Made by a program: the position numbers and the translations under genes
Source: an uncultured Massilimicrobiota sp.
Lineage (GTDB): Bacteria > Bacillota_I > Bacilli_A > Erysipelotrichales > Coprobacillaceae
DNA length: 59,466 nt
NCBI GenBank assembly: GCA_944325245.1
Contig: CALUZM010000007.1
Location: forward strand, 1-59,466
Direction of reading: 5' to 3'
Shown: positions 9,127 through 17,916 of the stretch, piece by piece
Numbering within the stretch: the stretch's first letter is position 1
Layout of the letters: the number at the start of each line of letters is the position of its first letter
The notes under the pieces: model-generated
Told to the model about the DNA's origin: nothing
Seen by the model: only the letters and a program-made list of their open reading frames with translations
Database searches by the model: none

Positions 9127-11117
9127 CTTTTTACCCTCCCTAACACAATCATTGGTATACCTACTTCTATACATAAACTGAGTACAATACAAAAGACAAA
9201 GAATGATGGTCGAATAATAAAGACTTCATTATACATCAAAGCAAAAAATACATATGCAATAACAAACATAAAAACAATAGATAAAACCATACATATGAAA
9301 CTTTCATATAAAAAATAAATACCTAGTATTTTTTTTGCAAAAGAAACTGTAAAACCACATCTTGTAAAAAAATGAATAAAATCAACATCATCTTGTCTTT
9401 GATTATACTTAACTCCAAAAAACAACATTAACACAACAAACATAATCAAACCTGAAATCATAAAAATACTTTCATTTAATTGTTTCACAACATCTACTTT
9501 TGTATAAATATCATAATAGTCAGATGATACTTTAAATCCTTGGGCTTCAATATCTTCTTTTGCCTCATTAAAATCATATCCATCTTCAACAACAAACTGA
9601 TAGTAATTAGGATAATAAGGTTGAGCATCTTCGGGAATAGAATGCATGAGTGTCGTTTGATATTTTTCTATAACACCTAATGGACAAAATAGGTCCACAT
9701 TCATATTATTGATTGGTGCCATTTTCAAAGGATATGTAGAATCTACAATTCCTTTAATTTTCATTTTTAAAATAATTGTCTGATAATGAATTTCTTCCAT
9801 TTCATTTTCTATTGTACGATACACTGGTATCGTCACTGGAAATTCTATTTCTGTATTTTCATTGACCTCTTGGCAAATATTTTTTAAAGTTTCCTCACCT
9901 ATAAGAGTACGATCTTCAAATAAATTTCCAGTTTTTAAGTAATATAAAAGTGGTAACGAAATATAAATTCCCTCTTCATTATCTATGGTTTTCTCAACAT
10001 AATCCATTTTATATTGAAAGTTTTCATTATATGTTGCCCATCCAAATGTTCCTAGTGTCATTTCTCGACGATCTTCTATTTGACCATCTTGATATAACTT
10101 TAAATTTAAATCATCCAAATTCTCATCTAGATGTTCTGTCAAATATTCATCTAGAATAAATGGCCATGTTTTGACATGAGATAGCTTCTTAACACTTTTA
10201 ATTTCTTCACCAATAGAAGGTGGAATTGGAGTTAATTGAATATATTCACGATAGAACACTCCACCCTTATCTAATAATGCTAATTGATCTATATATTTTT
10301 GAATAACTGATTGTCCATATAAAACAGAAAAACTACATAAACCAATAGATAACGAAGTCAAACAAACCATGATGATTTTTAACAATTTTCTATGCTCAAA
10401 CATTTTATATAAATATTGAGTATAGTGTTTTGGAGAAGCTATTGATGATATTCCTTTCTTTTCTATAATTTGTGGAGAATTTATCACATATTGTGTTAAC
10501 TTCTGATTCTCAATCTGATAAACAATATCAGCTTCTTTTTTAATTAAAGCATCATGAGTAAAAATAATGACTGTATGGCCCTGATGAGCATAATCCTTTA
10601 ATAATTCTACAATTAACTGTGTATGATGTTTATCTAATGATGCCGTTGGTTCATCAAAAACAAGTATTTCAGGTTGATGAATTAAGGCTAATAAAATACT
10701 CACCCTGATTTTCTCTCCACCCGACAGCTGTTGAGGATAAAGTGAATAAGTATGCTTTATTTCTAACTGCTCTGCTATTTCATCAATATCATATCCATGA
10801 GATAACGATTGACATAATCCTATATGATCCTTTATTTTTAAATCATTAATAAATGCAGGAATCTGATCCACAATTCCCATATGTGTTAGAATAAATTCCT
10901 GTTGTTGATTCATATTTAAATCAGTTATATTTTCATTATTATAATAATATTCATAGGTTCCTGTTCTTTGAAAAGTCAACAACTCATGCAGCGTGGATTT
11001 TCCACTACCACTCTTACCTATAACTACTGTTAATTCATGATCTTGAGCACAAAAATATGCATGATTATAAACAACATGTTCATTATAATAAACACAAATA
11101 TTCTTCATTTCTAACAT
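9123..11117 (-). CDS. ABC transporter, ATPase fused to FtsX-like permease (first of pair)
   Basis: N-terminal ATPase: Walker A GKSGSGKST (34-42), Q-loop Gln85, signature LSGGEKI (131-137), Walker B ILVFDE (151-156). One membrane helix near 245-267, an extracytoplasmic domain of about 270 residues, then three helices at the C-terminus (about 540, 590 and 640). The ATG at 11117 has AGGTGAG at good spacing; a GTG at 11126 overlaps that site and is less likely. It is 664 aa. It shares architecture with the next gene but the two are clearly diverged in sequence, as expected for the two halves of a heterodimer. A hairpin with a T-run separates it from the secreted-protein gene, so its level is probably set by read-through. 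Confidence 0.85.
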   Translation of the reverse strand: MLEMKNICVYYNEHVVYNHAYFCAQDHELTVVIGKSGSGKSTLHELLTFQRTGTYEYYYNNENITDLNMNQQQEFILTHMGIVDQIPAFINDLKIKDHIGLCQSLSHGYDIDEIAEQLEIKHTYSLYPQQLSGGEKIRVSILLALIHQPEILVFDEPTASLDKHHTQLIVELLKDYAHQGHTVIIFTHDALIKKEADIVYQIENQKLTQYVINSPQIIEKKGISSIASPKHYTQYLYKMFEHRKLLKIIMVCLTSLSIGLCSFSVLYGQSVIQKYIDQLALLDKGGVFYREYIQLTPIPPSIGEEIKSVKKLSHVKTWPFILDEYLTEHLDENLDDLNLKLYQDGQIEDRREMTLGTFGWATYNENFQYKMDYVEKTIDNEEGIYISLPLLYYLKTGNLFEDRTLIGEETLKNICQEVNENTEIEFPVTIPVYRTIENEMEEIHYQTIILKMKIKGIVDSTYPLKMAPINNMNVDLFCPLGVIEKYQTTLMHSIPEDAQPYYPNYYQFVVEDGYDFNEAKEDIEAQGFKVSSDYYDIYTKVDVVKQLNESIFMISGLIMFVVLMLFFGVKYNQRQDDVDFIHFFTRCGFTVSFAKKILGIYFLYESFICMVLSIVFMFVIAYVFFALMYNEVFIIRPSFFVFCIVLSLCIEVGIPMIVLGRVKR

Positions 11118-11163
11118 TAATCTCACCTACTACCCCTAAAAATATCACGTCTAATAAATATGG

Positions 11164-11191
11164 AAAAAAGATGAATAAAATTCATCTTTTT
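11164..11191 (-). terminator. Terminator between secreted-protein gene and ABC pair
   Basis: Minus strand: AAAAAGATGAA pairs with TTCATCTTTTT around a 5-base loop and runs into T's. It starts 4 bases past the stop of the small secreted protein. Likely an attenuating terminator that lets the small protein be made in excess over the transporter. Confidence 0.7.
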
Positions 11192-11194
11192 AGG

Positions 11195-11605
11195 TTAATT
11201 GAAATCATACATCACTAAAGAAGTAGTGTATACAATTTGAGGTGGGATAGTAGCAAATTGGGCTTTTGCTTTCCAATTCACAGAAATCACCAAACCACTA
11301 GAAGCTTTGTTTACCACTGTTGCACTCACTTTTGTTGTACCAATGGACTTACTTGTAGCAGTCAATTTGTATGAATCAATGGTATATTTTCCATTAACAT
11401 ATCTAAGAGTAGCTGTACATTTCGTATTTAGAGTTCCAATTTGTTTCCCTGATGCATTTTTTACAGGAATAGCTTTAGTTATTTCCTCTTCAAAAATCTG
11501 TGCTCTTGGTTCTACAATATTTTCTGTCGATAAAGCATGAGCATTTGCACAAACACCTCCCAAAACTAACACTGCCGTCAAAAAACTAGTTAATAATTTT
11601 TTCAT
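11195..11605 (-). CDS. Small secreted protein, bacteriocin-like candidate
   Basis: 136 aa with a clear Sec signal peptide: MKKLL, a hydrophobic core to about residue 19, and A-H-A at 22-24 as the cleavage site. That leaves a mature protein of about 112 residues, rich in Thr, Ser, Val and Lys and probably all-beta, with one Cys and one Trp (VNWKAKA). I do not recognise the family. The stretch SATVVN, the later Trp and the aromatic C-terminus recall lactococcin 972-type bacteriocins, but the resemblance is short and may be chance. The ATG at 11605 has AAGGAGAA upstream; an alternative start six codons earlier lacks a site. It sits between a LytTR two-component system and a MacB-like ABC pair, the place of a regulated exported effector. 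Confidence 0.6.
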   Translation of the reverse strand: MKKLLTSFLTAVLVLGGVCANAHALSTENIVEPRAQIFEEEITKAIPVKNASGKQIGTLNTKCTATLRYVNGKYTIDSYKLTATSKSIGTTKVSATVVNKASSGLVISVNWKAKAQFATIPPQIVYTTSLVMYDFN

Positions 11606-11697
11606 AATGTTCTCCTTTCCCAAATTATTTTAATGATGTACATAGACAAAATTTAGCAAATATCGAATATTTATAATACTTAAACTTTTAGTAATTA

Positions 11698-11726
11698 AAT
11701 ATATAATTTATTCTAACAACTGTCTA
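11698..11726 (-). promoter_or_regulatory. Probable promoter of the secreted-protein gene
   Basis: -35 TAGACA (11721-11726), 17-base spacer, -10 TATATT (11698-11703) on the minus strand, about 90 bases before the start codon. ACAGTTG overlaps the -35 box and resembles half of a LytTR/AgrA binding repeat; the second half is not clear. This is the longest non-coding stretch in the module (11606-11821). Confidence 0.5.
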
Positions 11727-11821
11727 TATAATGTCTTTTTCATCTTGTGGTAATTATATAATAAAGGAGACAATTTTTATATCAATTAAGGACAAAGCGT
11801 TTATTTCAAGGATAAATCGCA

Positions 11822-13030
11822 TCACTCCCCTAATAAAGAAGTTTTGATAATAAAAGTTTTATCATCATAATCAATATCTAAAGTTCCATGATATTGATTA
11901 ACAATTCTACGAATACTTTTGAGTCCATACCCATGGTATTTTTTATCTTTTTTGGTTTTTAAAGTTTGATCAAATGATTGGTCTATATCATTTTCCACTT
12001 GAACATGTAATATTTGTTGTTCATAAACGATATTCACTTTTATCAATCCGTTTTGGGGACAATTTTCTATCGCATTATCTAGTATATTAGATAACAAATC
12101 ATTTAAAACATAATCTTGAATAGATAATTGTTGAGGAACATTAATCAAACACTCCACTCTTATATGTTTCATATCAGCATTAATGATTTTATTATTGATA
12201 ATGGTATTAATCAGTTGATTTCTTGTTTTAACTAATACAGGTATTGATGAAATAAGATTATTATGATTATTGATTAATTCTTTAATTTTCGGATAATCTT
12301 TCTGATTCAAATAATAATTAATTAATTGATAGTCATGTTTCAAATCATGTTTTGTCATCTTTAATTGTTCATATATATGAAGCAAAGCCTGTTCATTCTT
12401 TTGTTCTTGTTTTAATTTTTCATATTTTTCTTTTTTATTGTTTAAATCAAAAAGATAAAACAGGAGTATAAATACACCAAATAAACAAAATAACAGTATT
12501 CCAAACATTTTCATCAATTCAGGAGTATGAGATTTAAAAACAAGATACTCCTGTGTAAATTGTAATGACACACAATATAAACCTAATAAAACAACAGTCA
12601 AAATATAATAATTCATTTGTTGAAAAGAAAGACGGATTGTTTTTAATTTTTTCAAAAATAATAAACCAAATAATAAATAGAAAATCTTTGTATAATAGTC
12701 ATTTAATTCTACTAAAAATAATTCATCAATAAACAACAACAGTATATTCATTGTTAAGCTATAAACACTTTCCAAAATCACAACAAATAATATTTCACTT
12801 TTTCTATTATGAGTAAAGATGCATCCTAACACAAAGTTTAGAAAAATAAATATGTACGACAATGAAATACCAGAAAAATCAATGAATCCATATATTGTAA
12901 CAATACCAACATTAATCATGACCATTAAAATTCTATAAAGCCAACACATATTTTTCCTAATATCTAACAAATAAGTAATAAACCATGTCTGTAATAATGA
13001 ACTTATAATATTTAACCCTAACCATGCCAT
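11822..13030 (-). CDS. AgrC-like sensor histidine kinase
   Basis: 402 aa. Five to six hydrophobic segments fill residues 1-195, followed by a coiled linker and a phosphoacceptor region KHDLKHDYQLI (His228 or His232, the HDxxxH style of peptide-sensing GHKL kinases). The ATPase core has the N box NLLSNILDNAIEN (about 310-325) and the glycine motif GYGLKSIRRIV (about 370). It overlaps the end of the response regulator gene by 13 bases and has AGGAGT upstream, so it is translationally coupled. AgrC relatives sense secreted peptides, but no agrB/agrD-like gene is visible here, so the ligand may be another peptide or an envelope signal. The family call is firm; the signal is unknown. Confidence 0.88.
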   Translation of the reverse strand: MAWLGLNIISSLLQTWFITYLLDIRKNMCWLYRILMVMINVGIVTIYGFIDFSGISLSYIFIFLNFVLGCIFTHNRKSEILFVVILESVYSLTMNILLLFIDELFLVELNDYYTKIFYLLFGLLFLKKLKTIRLSFQQMNYYILTVVLLGLYCVSLQFTQEYLVFKSHTPELMKMFGILLFCLFGVFILLFYLFDLNNKKEKYEKLKQEQKNEQALLHIYEQLKMTKHDLKHDYQLINYYLNQKDYPKIKELINNHNNLISSIPVLVKTRNQLINTIINNKIINADMKHIRVECLINVPQQLSIQDYVLNDLLSNILDNAIENCPQNGLIKVNIVYEQQILHVQVENDIDQSFDQTLKTKKDKKYHGYGLKSIRRIVNQYHGTLDIDYDDKTFIIKTSLLGE

Positions 13031-13713
13031 ATATATTGACTCCTATGTTGCATATATCTTTGCATAAATGGTTTCTTGCTGCCACGTGTAAACGGAATGA
13101 TTATATTATACGAGAGCATTATATCCTTCTTTTCCACTTTTACTACAGAATCCAAATTAATGATTATGTGACTATTTAATTTATAGAATCTACAATGATT
13201 AAGTTGTTGATAGGTTTGTTTGAGTGTTTGATATGTTGTATAACTTTTTGTTGGAGTCAATATGCGAATTTGATTACGTGATGATTCAATATAAATAATA
13301 TCTTTCTGCTTGATAGAAACACTCATTCCATTCACAACTACAGAAATATGTTCTCCGTCTTGAAGTATTATCTTTTTATATTTATTCACAAAATGATCAT
13401 AATCTTCATCAAAATGTGATTTTCTGATAAAGAAGAATGTATTTTGTTGAAAACTTTCATAAACAAAGTGATCAACACTAGATATATAAACAATGATTGC
13501 ATGGGGATATAACTTTGATATATTCATTCCATATTCAAAGCTCTCTCCTTCCTTCAACATAACGTCAAGAAATATACATTGATATTCTTTAGTGTAAATA
13601 TCATCACAAAAAGAATCATACATATCAATTTGTATATCTTGAAATGTATGATTTAAATGTGCTTTTAATTGTTCTATAAATATATGATCATCATCTACAA
13701 TAACACACTTCAT
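13018..13713 (-). CDS. LytTR-family response regulator (AgrA-like)
   Basis: 231 aa. Receiver domain at 1-120 with acidic pocket Asp7-Asp9, phosphoacceptor Asp50 (CIFLDVML) and Lys98. LytTR DNA-binding domain at about 130-231 (KDIIYIESSRNQIRI, FYKLNSHIIINL). I start it at the ATG at 13713, preceded by AGGAGGA; the reading frame extends 16 codons upstream without a ribosome site. First gene of the unit with the kinase. A weak promoter, TATGAT with a poor -35, can be drawn near 13745. By family it should bind paired direct repeats upstream of its targets, the obvious one being the secreted-protein gene. Confidence 0.9.
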   Translation of the reverse strand: MKCVIVDDDHIFIEQLKAHLNHTFQDIQIDMYDSFCDDIYTKEYQCIFLDVMLKEGESFEYGMNISKLYPHAIIVYISSVDHFVYESFQQNTFFFIRKSHFDEDYDHFVNKYKKIILQDGEHISVVVNGMSVSIKQKDIIYIESSRNQIRILTPTKSYTTYQTLKQTYQQLNHCRFYKLNSHIIINLDSVVKVEKKDIMLSYNIIIPFTRGSKKPFMQRYMQHRSQYIWHG

Positions 13714-13779
13714 AAACAATCCTCCTAATATTCTTATTGTATCATAGTTTCCCATTATCAAAAAACAATAATTTTCATA

Positions 13780-13803
13780 GAAAAACTAGGCATAAAGCCT
13801 AGT
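13780..13803 (-). terminator. Terminator after the P-type ATPase
   Basis: Perfect 7-bp stem ACTAGGC/GCCTAGT with a 5-base loop and five T on the minus strand, overlapping the end of the ATPase gene. Confidence 0.8.
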
Positions 13804-16120
13804 CTTGAGGATGTGTATCTAAATAATGTATCACAATCTTTGAGAGACATGTTGAAACAATCAGTCCAAAGATAAGTGACATAATAATATATTGGAATAG
13901 CATTGTTGTGACTGGAGCTAATTGTAATAAGTCATATGTGATATAAGAAACCAATACAAAGGCTGCAATATCAACAATTAAGACAACGCTACGATAAAGA
14001 TTAATTGGACTATAGATACGATAGATCATATGGATTGAAAGAATTGCAGTTGTATAATAAAGAATTGTAAACATTTGATTTAATGAAAGTGACAAACTTG
14101 GAGTTAAGAGTCTTAATGTGATGACACATAGGACAATCGCTATAGCATTAGGAAATGAATAACGAAGTGTATAGCGACCAATTGTTTCTTTTTGTTTAGA
14201 AATATTCTTTTCAAATAAAATCATAAATGATGGAAAACCTTCAACGAAGTTATCTAGCAATGTCATTTGAAAAGGAATAAATGGATAAGGCATGTTTAAA
14301 AGAATACATATGATAGATATCAGAATCGTATAAATTGTTTTTAAATAGTACATCGAAGCAGAACGCGTCACATTATTAATATCTAAACGTCCTTCTTTTA
14401 CAACATCTACCATTGTAGATAATTCACCATTGATAACAACAAATTGAGAAATTTGTTTAGCTGCATCTGACCCTGATCCCATGGCAATAGACACATCTGC
14501 ATCTTTCAAAGCTAAAACGTCATTTACACCATCACCTGTCATTGCTACTTTCTGTTTATGTTTTTGTAAACACAGTATCATTTCATGTTTTTGTGAAGGT
14601 GAAGCTCGACCAATAACATGATAATTTAAAATTGCATTCTCTATTTCTTCAGGTGTAGAGATTGTCGATGCATCAATATAATGATCAGCATTTTCGATAC
14701 CTGCCTGCATAGCCAGTGCACTCACTGTAATAGGATTATCACCAGATATAACTTTGACATCAACATCATTATCTTTAAAGAATTGAATGGTTTCTCTAGC
14801 ATCCACTCTTAATGGATCTAAAATCACAATAACCGCTAAAGCAACAGATTGATTAAGAGTTTGTTGAAAAGTCTCAAAATCATCATGTCTAGCAACCATA
14901 AGAACTCTTGCACCATGATGTTTTGCTTCTTCTACAGCTTCCGGTAAAACGAAGTCAGGTAAAATCACTTCAGGTGCACCAACAATAATGGTTCCTACAT
15001 TTTCTAATTCTAAAGCACTCCATTTTCTAGCCGAAGAAAAAGAAACTCTTCTTAATGTTGAATAAGGTGCATCACCTTGAAAATAATCATTTAAAGTTAA
15101 AAATGTCGCATTGTTGTCTAGACTTCCTTTCACAAAAGAATTCATAATCCAAGAAAACTGTTCGTTCCATGGATTATCAAAAGTATAAACATCTTGAACC
15201 TGCATTTTTCCTTGCGTTAATGTTCCTGTTTTATCCAGACATAAGACATCAACACGAGATAGCGTTTCAATACTATACATTTCCTGTACAAGAACTTTAC
15301 GTTTTCCTAACCTAACAACACTAGTTGCAAGAGAAACACTTGTTAGTAAAACAAGTCCTACTGGCAACATTCCTAGCAATGCTGTTGAAGTGTTCACAAC
15401 AGTTGTTTTTAATGATTCATCTCTTATACCCATAGCCTGATAAAGCATACAAATACTAATCGGTATTACAAGCATACTCGTAAAACGTGTGACTTTTTTA
15501 AAGACTTTCACCAGTTCAGAAGTAACAGGTTTTCTGTTTCTCGCTTCATTGGCAATTTTAGTTGCATAATTATCTATTCCGACATGTTCAACACAGGCAT
15601 GACAAGCCCCTGAGACAATAAAACTTCCTGATAGTAAATAATCACCTACATCTTTTAAAACAGGATCAGCTTCCCCTGTTAGCAATGATTCATCCACTTC
15701 TACTTGAGTATCTAAAACAATACAATCCGATGAAATCTGCTGCCCTGTTTCTAAAAAGACAACATCATTTAAAACAATATCCTCGTTTTCAATTTCCTGA
15801 ATCTGTCCATCACGTAAAACCTTTGTTTTTGGCGAAATAATCAAATTCAAACGTGCAACCATATTACGTGAACGTATATCCTGATAAATATGAATGACTA
15901 TATTCATAGTGACTATCAGCACAAAAAATAAGCTTGACCATGCCTGAACATAGATCAAAGCACATGCAATCACAAAATTATATGCATTAAAAAGTGTGAA
16001 CACATGTTCACAAAAAATCTGAAAATTTGTTTTCACCAATGGTTTTGGTGATATATTGACATGTCCTAATCGGACTTGTTCTTTCACTTGTTGACTCGTT
16101 AATCCCTTCACTTCGTTCAT
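13799..16120 (-). CDS. Cation-transporting P-type ATPase (CtpE/Exp7-like)
   Basis: An ion pump of the plasma membrane. Actuator motif LTGEADP (about 149-155), phosphorylation motif DKTGTLT (about 299), MTGDGVNDVLALKDADV hinge motif (about 530), and ten hydrophobic segments (four before the catalytic loop half, six at the C-terminus). The membrane-4 motif reads LPVGL where Ca-type pumps have PEGL and heavy-metal pumps have CPC; there are no N-terminal metal-binding domains. This fits the poorly characterised CtpE/Exp7 group, for which calcium has been proposed. The ATG at 16120 with GGGTGAT is preferred over one four codons earlier. 773 aa. Confidence 0.85.
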   Translation of the reverse strand: MNEVKGLTSQQVKEQVRLGHVNISPKPLVKTNFQIFCEHVFTLFNAYNFVIACALIYVQAWSSLFFVLIVTMNIVIHIYQDIRSRNMVARLNLIISPKTKVLRDGQIQEIENEDIVLNDVVFLETGQQISSDCIVLDTQVEVDESLLTGEADPVLKDVGDYLLSGSFIVSGACHACVEHVGIDNYATKIANEARNRKPVTSELVKVFKKVTRFTSMLVIPISICMLYQAMGIRDESLKTTVVNTSTALLGMLPVGLVLLTSVSLATSVVRLGKRKVLVQEMYSIETLSRVDVLCLDKTGTLTQGKMQVQDVYTFDNPWNEQFSWIMNSFVKGSLDNNATFLTLNDYFQGDAPYSTLRRVSFSSARKWSALELENVGTIIVGAPEVILPDFVLPEAVEEAKHHGARVLMVARHDDFETFQQTLNQSVALAVIVILDPLRVDARETIQFFKDNDVDVKVISGDNPITVSALAMQAGIENADHYIDASTISTPEEIENAILNYHVIGRASPSQKHEMILCLQKHKQKVAMTGDGVNDVLALKDADVSIAMGSGSDAAKQISQFVVINGELSTMVDVVKEGRLDINNVTRSASMYYLKTIYTILISIICILLNMPYPFIPFQMTLLDNFVEGFPSFMILFEKNISKQKETIGRYTLRYSFPNAIAIVLCVITLRLLTPSLSLSLNQMFTILYYTTAILSIHMIYRIYSPINLYRSVVLIVDIAAFVLVSYITYDLLQLAPVTTMLFQYIIMSLIFGLIVSTCLSKIVIHYLDTHPQD

Positions 16121-16154
16121 TTCATCACCCATTATTCATATATAGCTATTTTTA

Positions 16155-16163
16155 ATTCTATCA
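16155..16163 (-). promoter_or_regulatory. Extended -10 promoter of the P-type ATPase gene
   Basis: Minus-strand TGATAGAAT (TGn plus -10 TAGAAT) about 35 bases before the ATPase start, with no good -35 box. Confidence 0.45.
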
Positions 16164-16205
16164 TATTTATATGGAAAAACCATGAATTTTTTCTAAAGTT
16201 TTTCT

Positions 16206-16237
16206 AAAAAAAGGAATAGAGTTCTTTCTCTATTCCT
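16206..16237 (-). terminator. Terminator of the ilv-leu operon
   Basis: Stem AGGAATAGAG/CTCTATTCCT (10 bp) with a 6-base loop, then seven T on the minus strand, at the ilvB stop codon. Confidence 0.88.
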
Positions 16238-17906
16238 GAATATCATTTTGATCAAAAACATCATCAATTGGTGCTCCTGGAGCAACCATTGGGAAGACTT
16301 TATCATCTTCTTCAATCATACACTCAATCACTACTGGTCCTTGACTATCCATAGCTTCCAAAATAGCAGGAGCAACTTCTTCCTTCTTCGTAACTTTGAT
16401 AGCTTTACATCCAAGTCCCTCAGCAGTTTTACAGAAATCAACTTTATCATCCAACACTGTTGCTGAATAACGTTTTCCATAAAATAATGTCTGCCATTGA
16501 CGTACCATTCCTAAAACATGATTATTTAAAATGACTTCAATAATAGGGACATTATAACGTGATGCTGTAGCTAATTCATTCATATTCATTCTAAAGCATC
16601 CATCTCCAGCTATATTAAAAACATATTGATCAGGTTTTCCATATTTTGCGCCAATTGAAGCACCTAAGCCATAACCCATTGTTCCAAGTCCACCACTTGT
16701 AATCAGTTGACGTGGTCTTTTAAAGTGATAGTATTGGGCTGCCCACATCTGATTTTGTCCAACTTCTGTGCAGATAATAGCATTATTATCCGTTAAGGCT
16801 TCAATTTGTTCTATAACATATGGCCCTGTTAATTTATCAGTATCATAAGATAATGGATATTGTTCTTTTAAAGCTCTGATTTCTTTGAGCCATTGTGCAT
16901 GGTTTTGTTGTTTTAACAAAAGATTCAATGCATTTAAGACACTCTTTGCATCTCCAACAATACCTAAATCCACATTCACATTTTTATTGATTTCTGCTTC
17001 ATCAACATCAATATGAATAATTTGAGCATGTCTAGCAAATTGTGCAGCATTTCCAATGACACGATCACTAAATCTCGCTCCAATTGCAATCAACAAATCA
17101 CATTGGGAAACTCCTAGATTACTTGTCTTTGTTCCATGCATACCTAACATTCCTGTATAACGTGGATTCGTTCCATCAAAAGCTCCTTTTCCCATTAATG
17201 AATCAGTGACAGGAGCATCAATTTTTTCTACAAATTCACGTAACTCGTCAGTCGCATTTGAACGCACAACTCCTCCACCAACAAAAACGAATGGTTTTTG
17301 ACTTTTTTCAATCATTTCAATGGCCTGTTTTAATGTTGAAGTTGGATAAGTATAACTGCGTCTTTCAATTTTTTCTGGTTTCTGACGATGATACTCACAT
17401 TTATTGGCTGTCACATCTTTCGTAATATCAACTAAAACTGGTCCAGGTCTTCCTTCCTGTGCAATTTGAAAAGCTTTGCGAATGGTTGGTGCCAAATCTT
17501 CCACGTTTTTGACAATATAATTATGTTTTGTAATGGGCATTGTCACACCTGCAATATCAACTTCCTGGAAACTATCCTTTCCTAGTAATGGCACAGCAAC
17601 ATTAGCAGTAATAGCCACAAGAGGAACAGAATCCATATGTGCTGTCGCAATTCCTGTCACAAGATTTGTTGCACCAGGTCCACTTGTTGCCATACAGACA
17701 CCTACTTTACCAGTCGCTCTGGCATAGCCATCTGCTGCATGTGAGGCACCCTGTTCATGGGATGTCAGAACATGGTTAATCTTATCACGATAATTATATA
17801 AACTATCATAGACATTCAATATTGTTCCTCCTGGATAACCAAAGACTGTATCAACACCCTGTTCCAGTAAACATTCAATAACAATATCGGCTCCTGTTAA
17901 TAACAT
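16230..17906 (-). CDS. ilvB: Acetolactate synthase large subunit
   Basis: ThDP- and FAD-dependent enzyme making 2-acetolactate or 2-aceto-2-hydroxybutyrate for valine, leucine and isoleucine. 558 aa. The thiamine-activating Glu is in TSHEQGASHAADG (about residue 50), and the ThDP/Mg motif is GDGCFRMNMNEL (about 440). Starts MLLTGADIVIE with an AGGAGGA ribosome site. It is the last gene of the operon and is separated by six genes from the small subunit ilvN, an unusual split for two subunits of one enzyme. Ten bases after ilvD. Confidence 0.96.
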   Translation of the reverse strand: MLLTGADIVIECLLEQGVDTVFGYPGGTILNVYDSLYNYRDKINHVLTSHEQGASHAADGYARATGKVGVCMATSGPGATNLVTGIATAHMDSVPLVAITANVAVPLLGKDSFQEVDIAGVTMPITKHNYIVKNVEDLAPTIRKAFQIAQEGRPGPVLVDITKDVTANKCEYHRQKPEKIERRSYTYPTSTLKQAIEMIEKSQKPFVFVGGGVVRSNATDELREFVEKIDAPVTDSLMGKGAFDGTNPRYTGMLGMHGTKTSNLGVSQCDLLIAIGARFSDRVIGNAAQFARHAQIIHIDVDEAEINKNVNVDLGIVGDAKSVLNALNLLLKQQNHAQWLKEIRALKEQYPLSYDTDKLTGPYVIEQIEALTDNNAIICTEVGQNQMWAAQYYHFKRPRQLITSGGLGTMGYGLGASIGAKYGKPDQYVFNIAGDGCFRMNMNELATASRYNVPIIEVILNNHVLGMVRQWQTLFYGKRYSATVLDDKVDFCKTAEGLGCKAIKVTKKEEVAPAILEAMDSQGPVVIECMIEEDDKVFPMVAPGAPIDDVFDQNDIQE

Positions 17907-17916
17907 ATGATTCCTC

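Noticed and set aside
9950-10159. Plus-strand frame in the first ABC gene
   Set aside because: Antisense to the extracytoplasmic domain; no ribosome site and no recognisable protein features.
11822-13713. Classical agr quorum-sensing locus
   Set aside because: Kinase and regulator fit, but no agrB membrane protease or agrD-like peptide precursor lies in or next to the unit.
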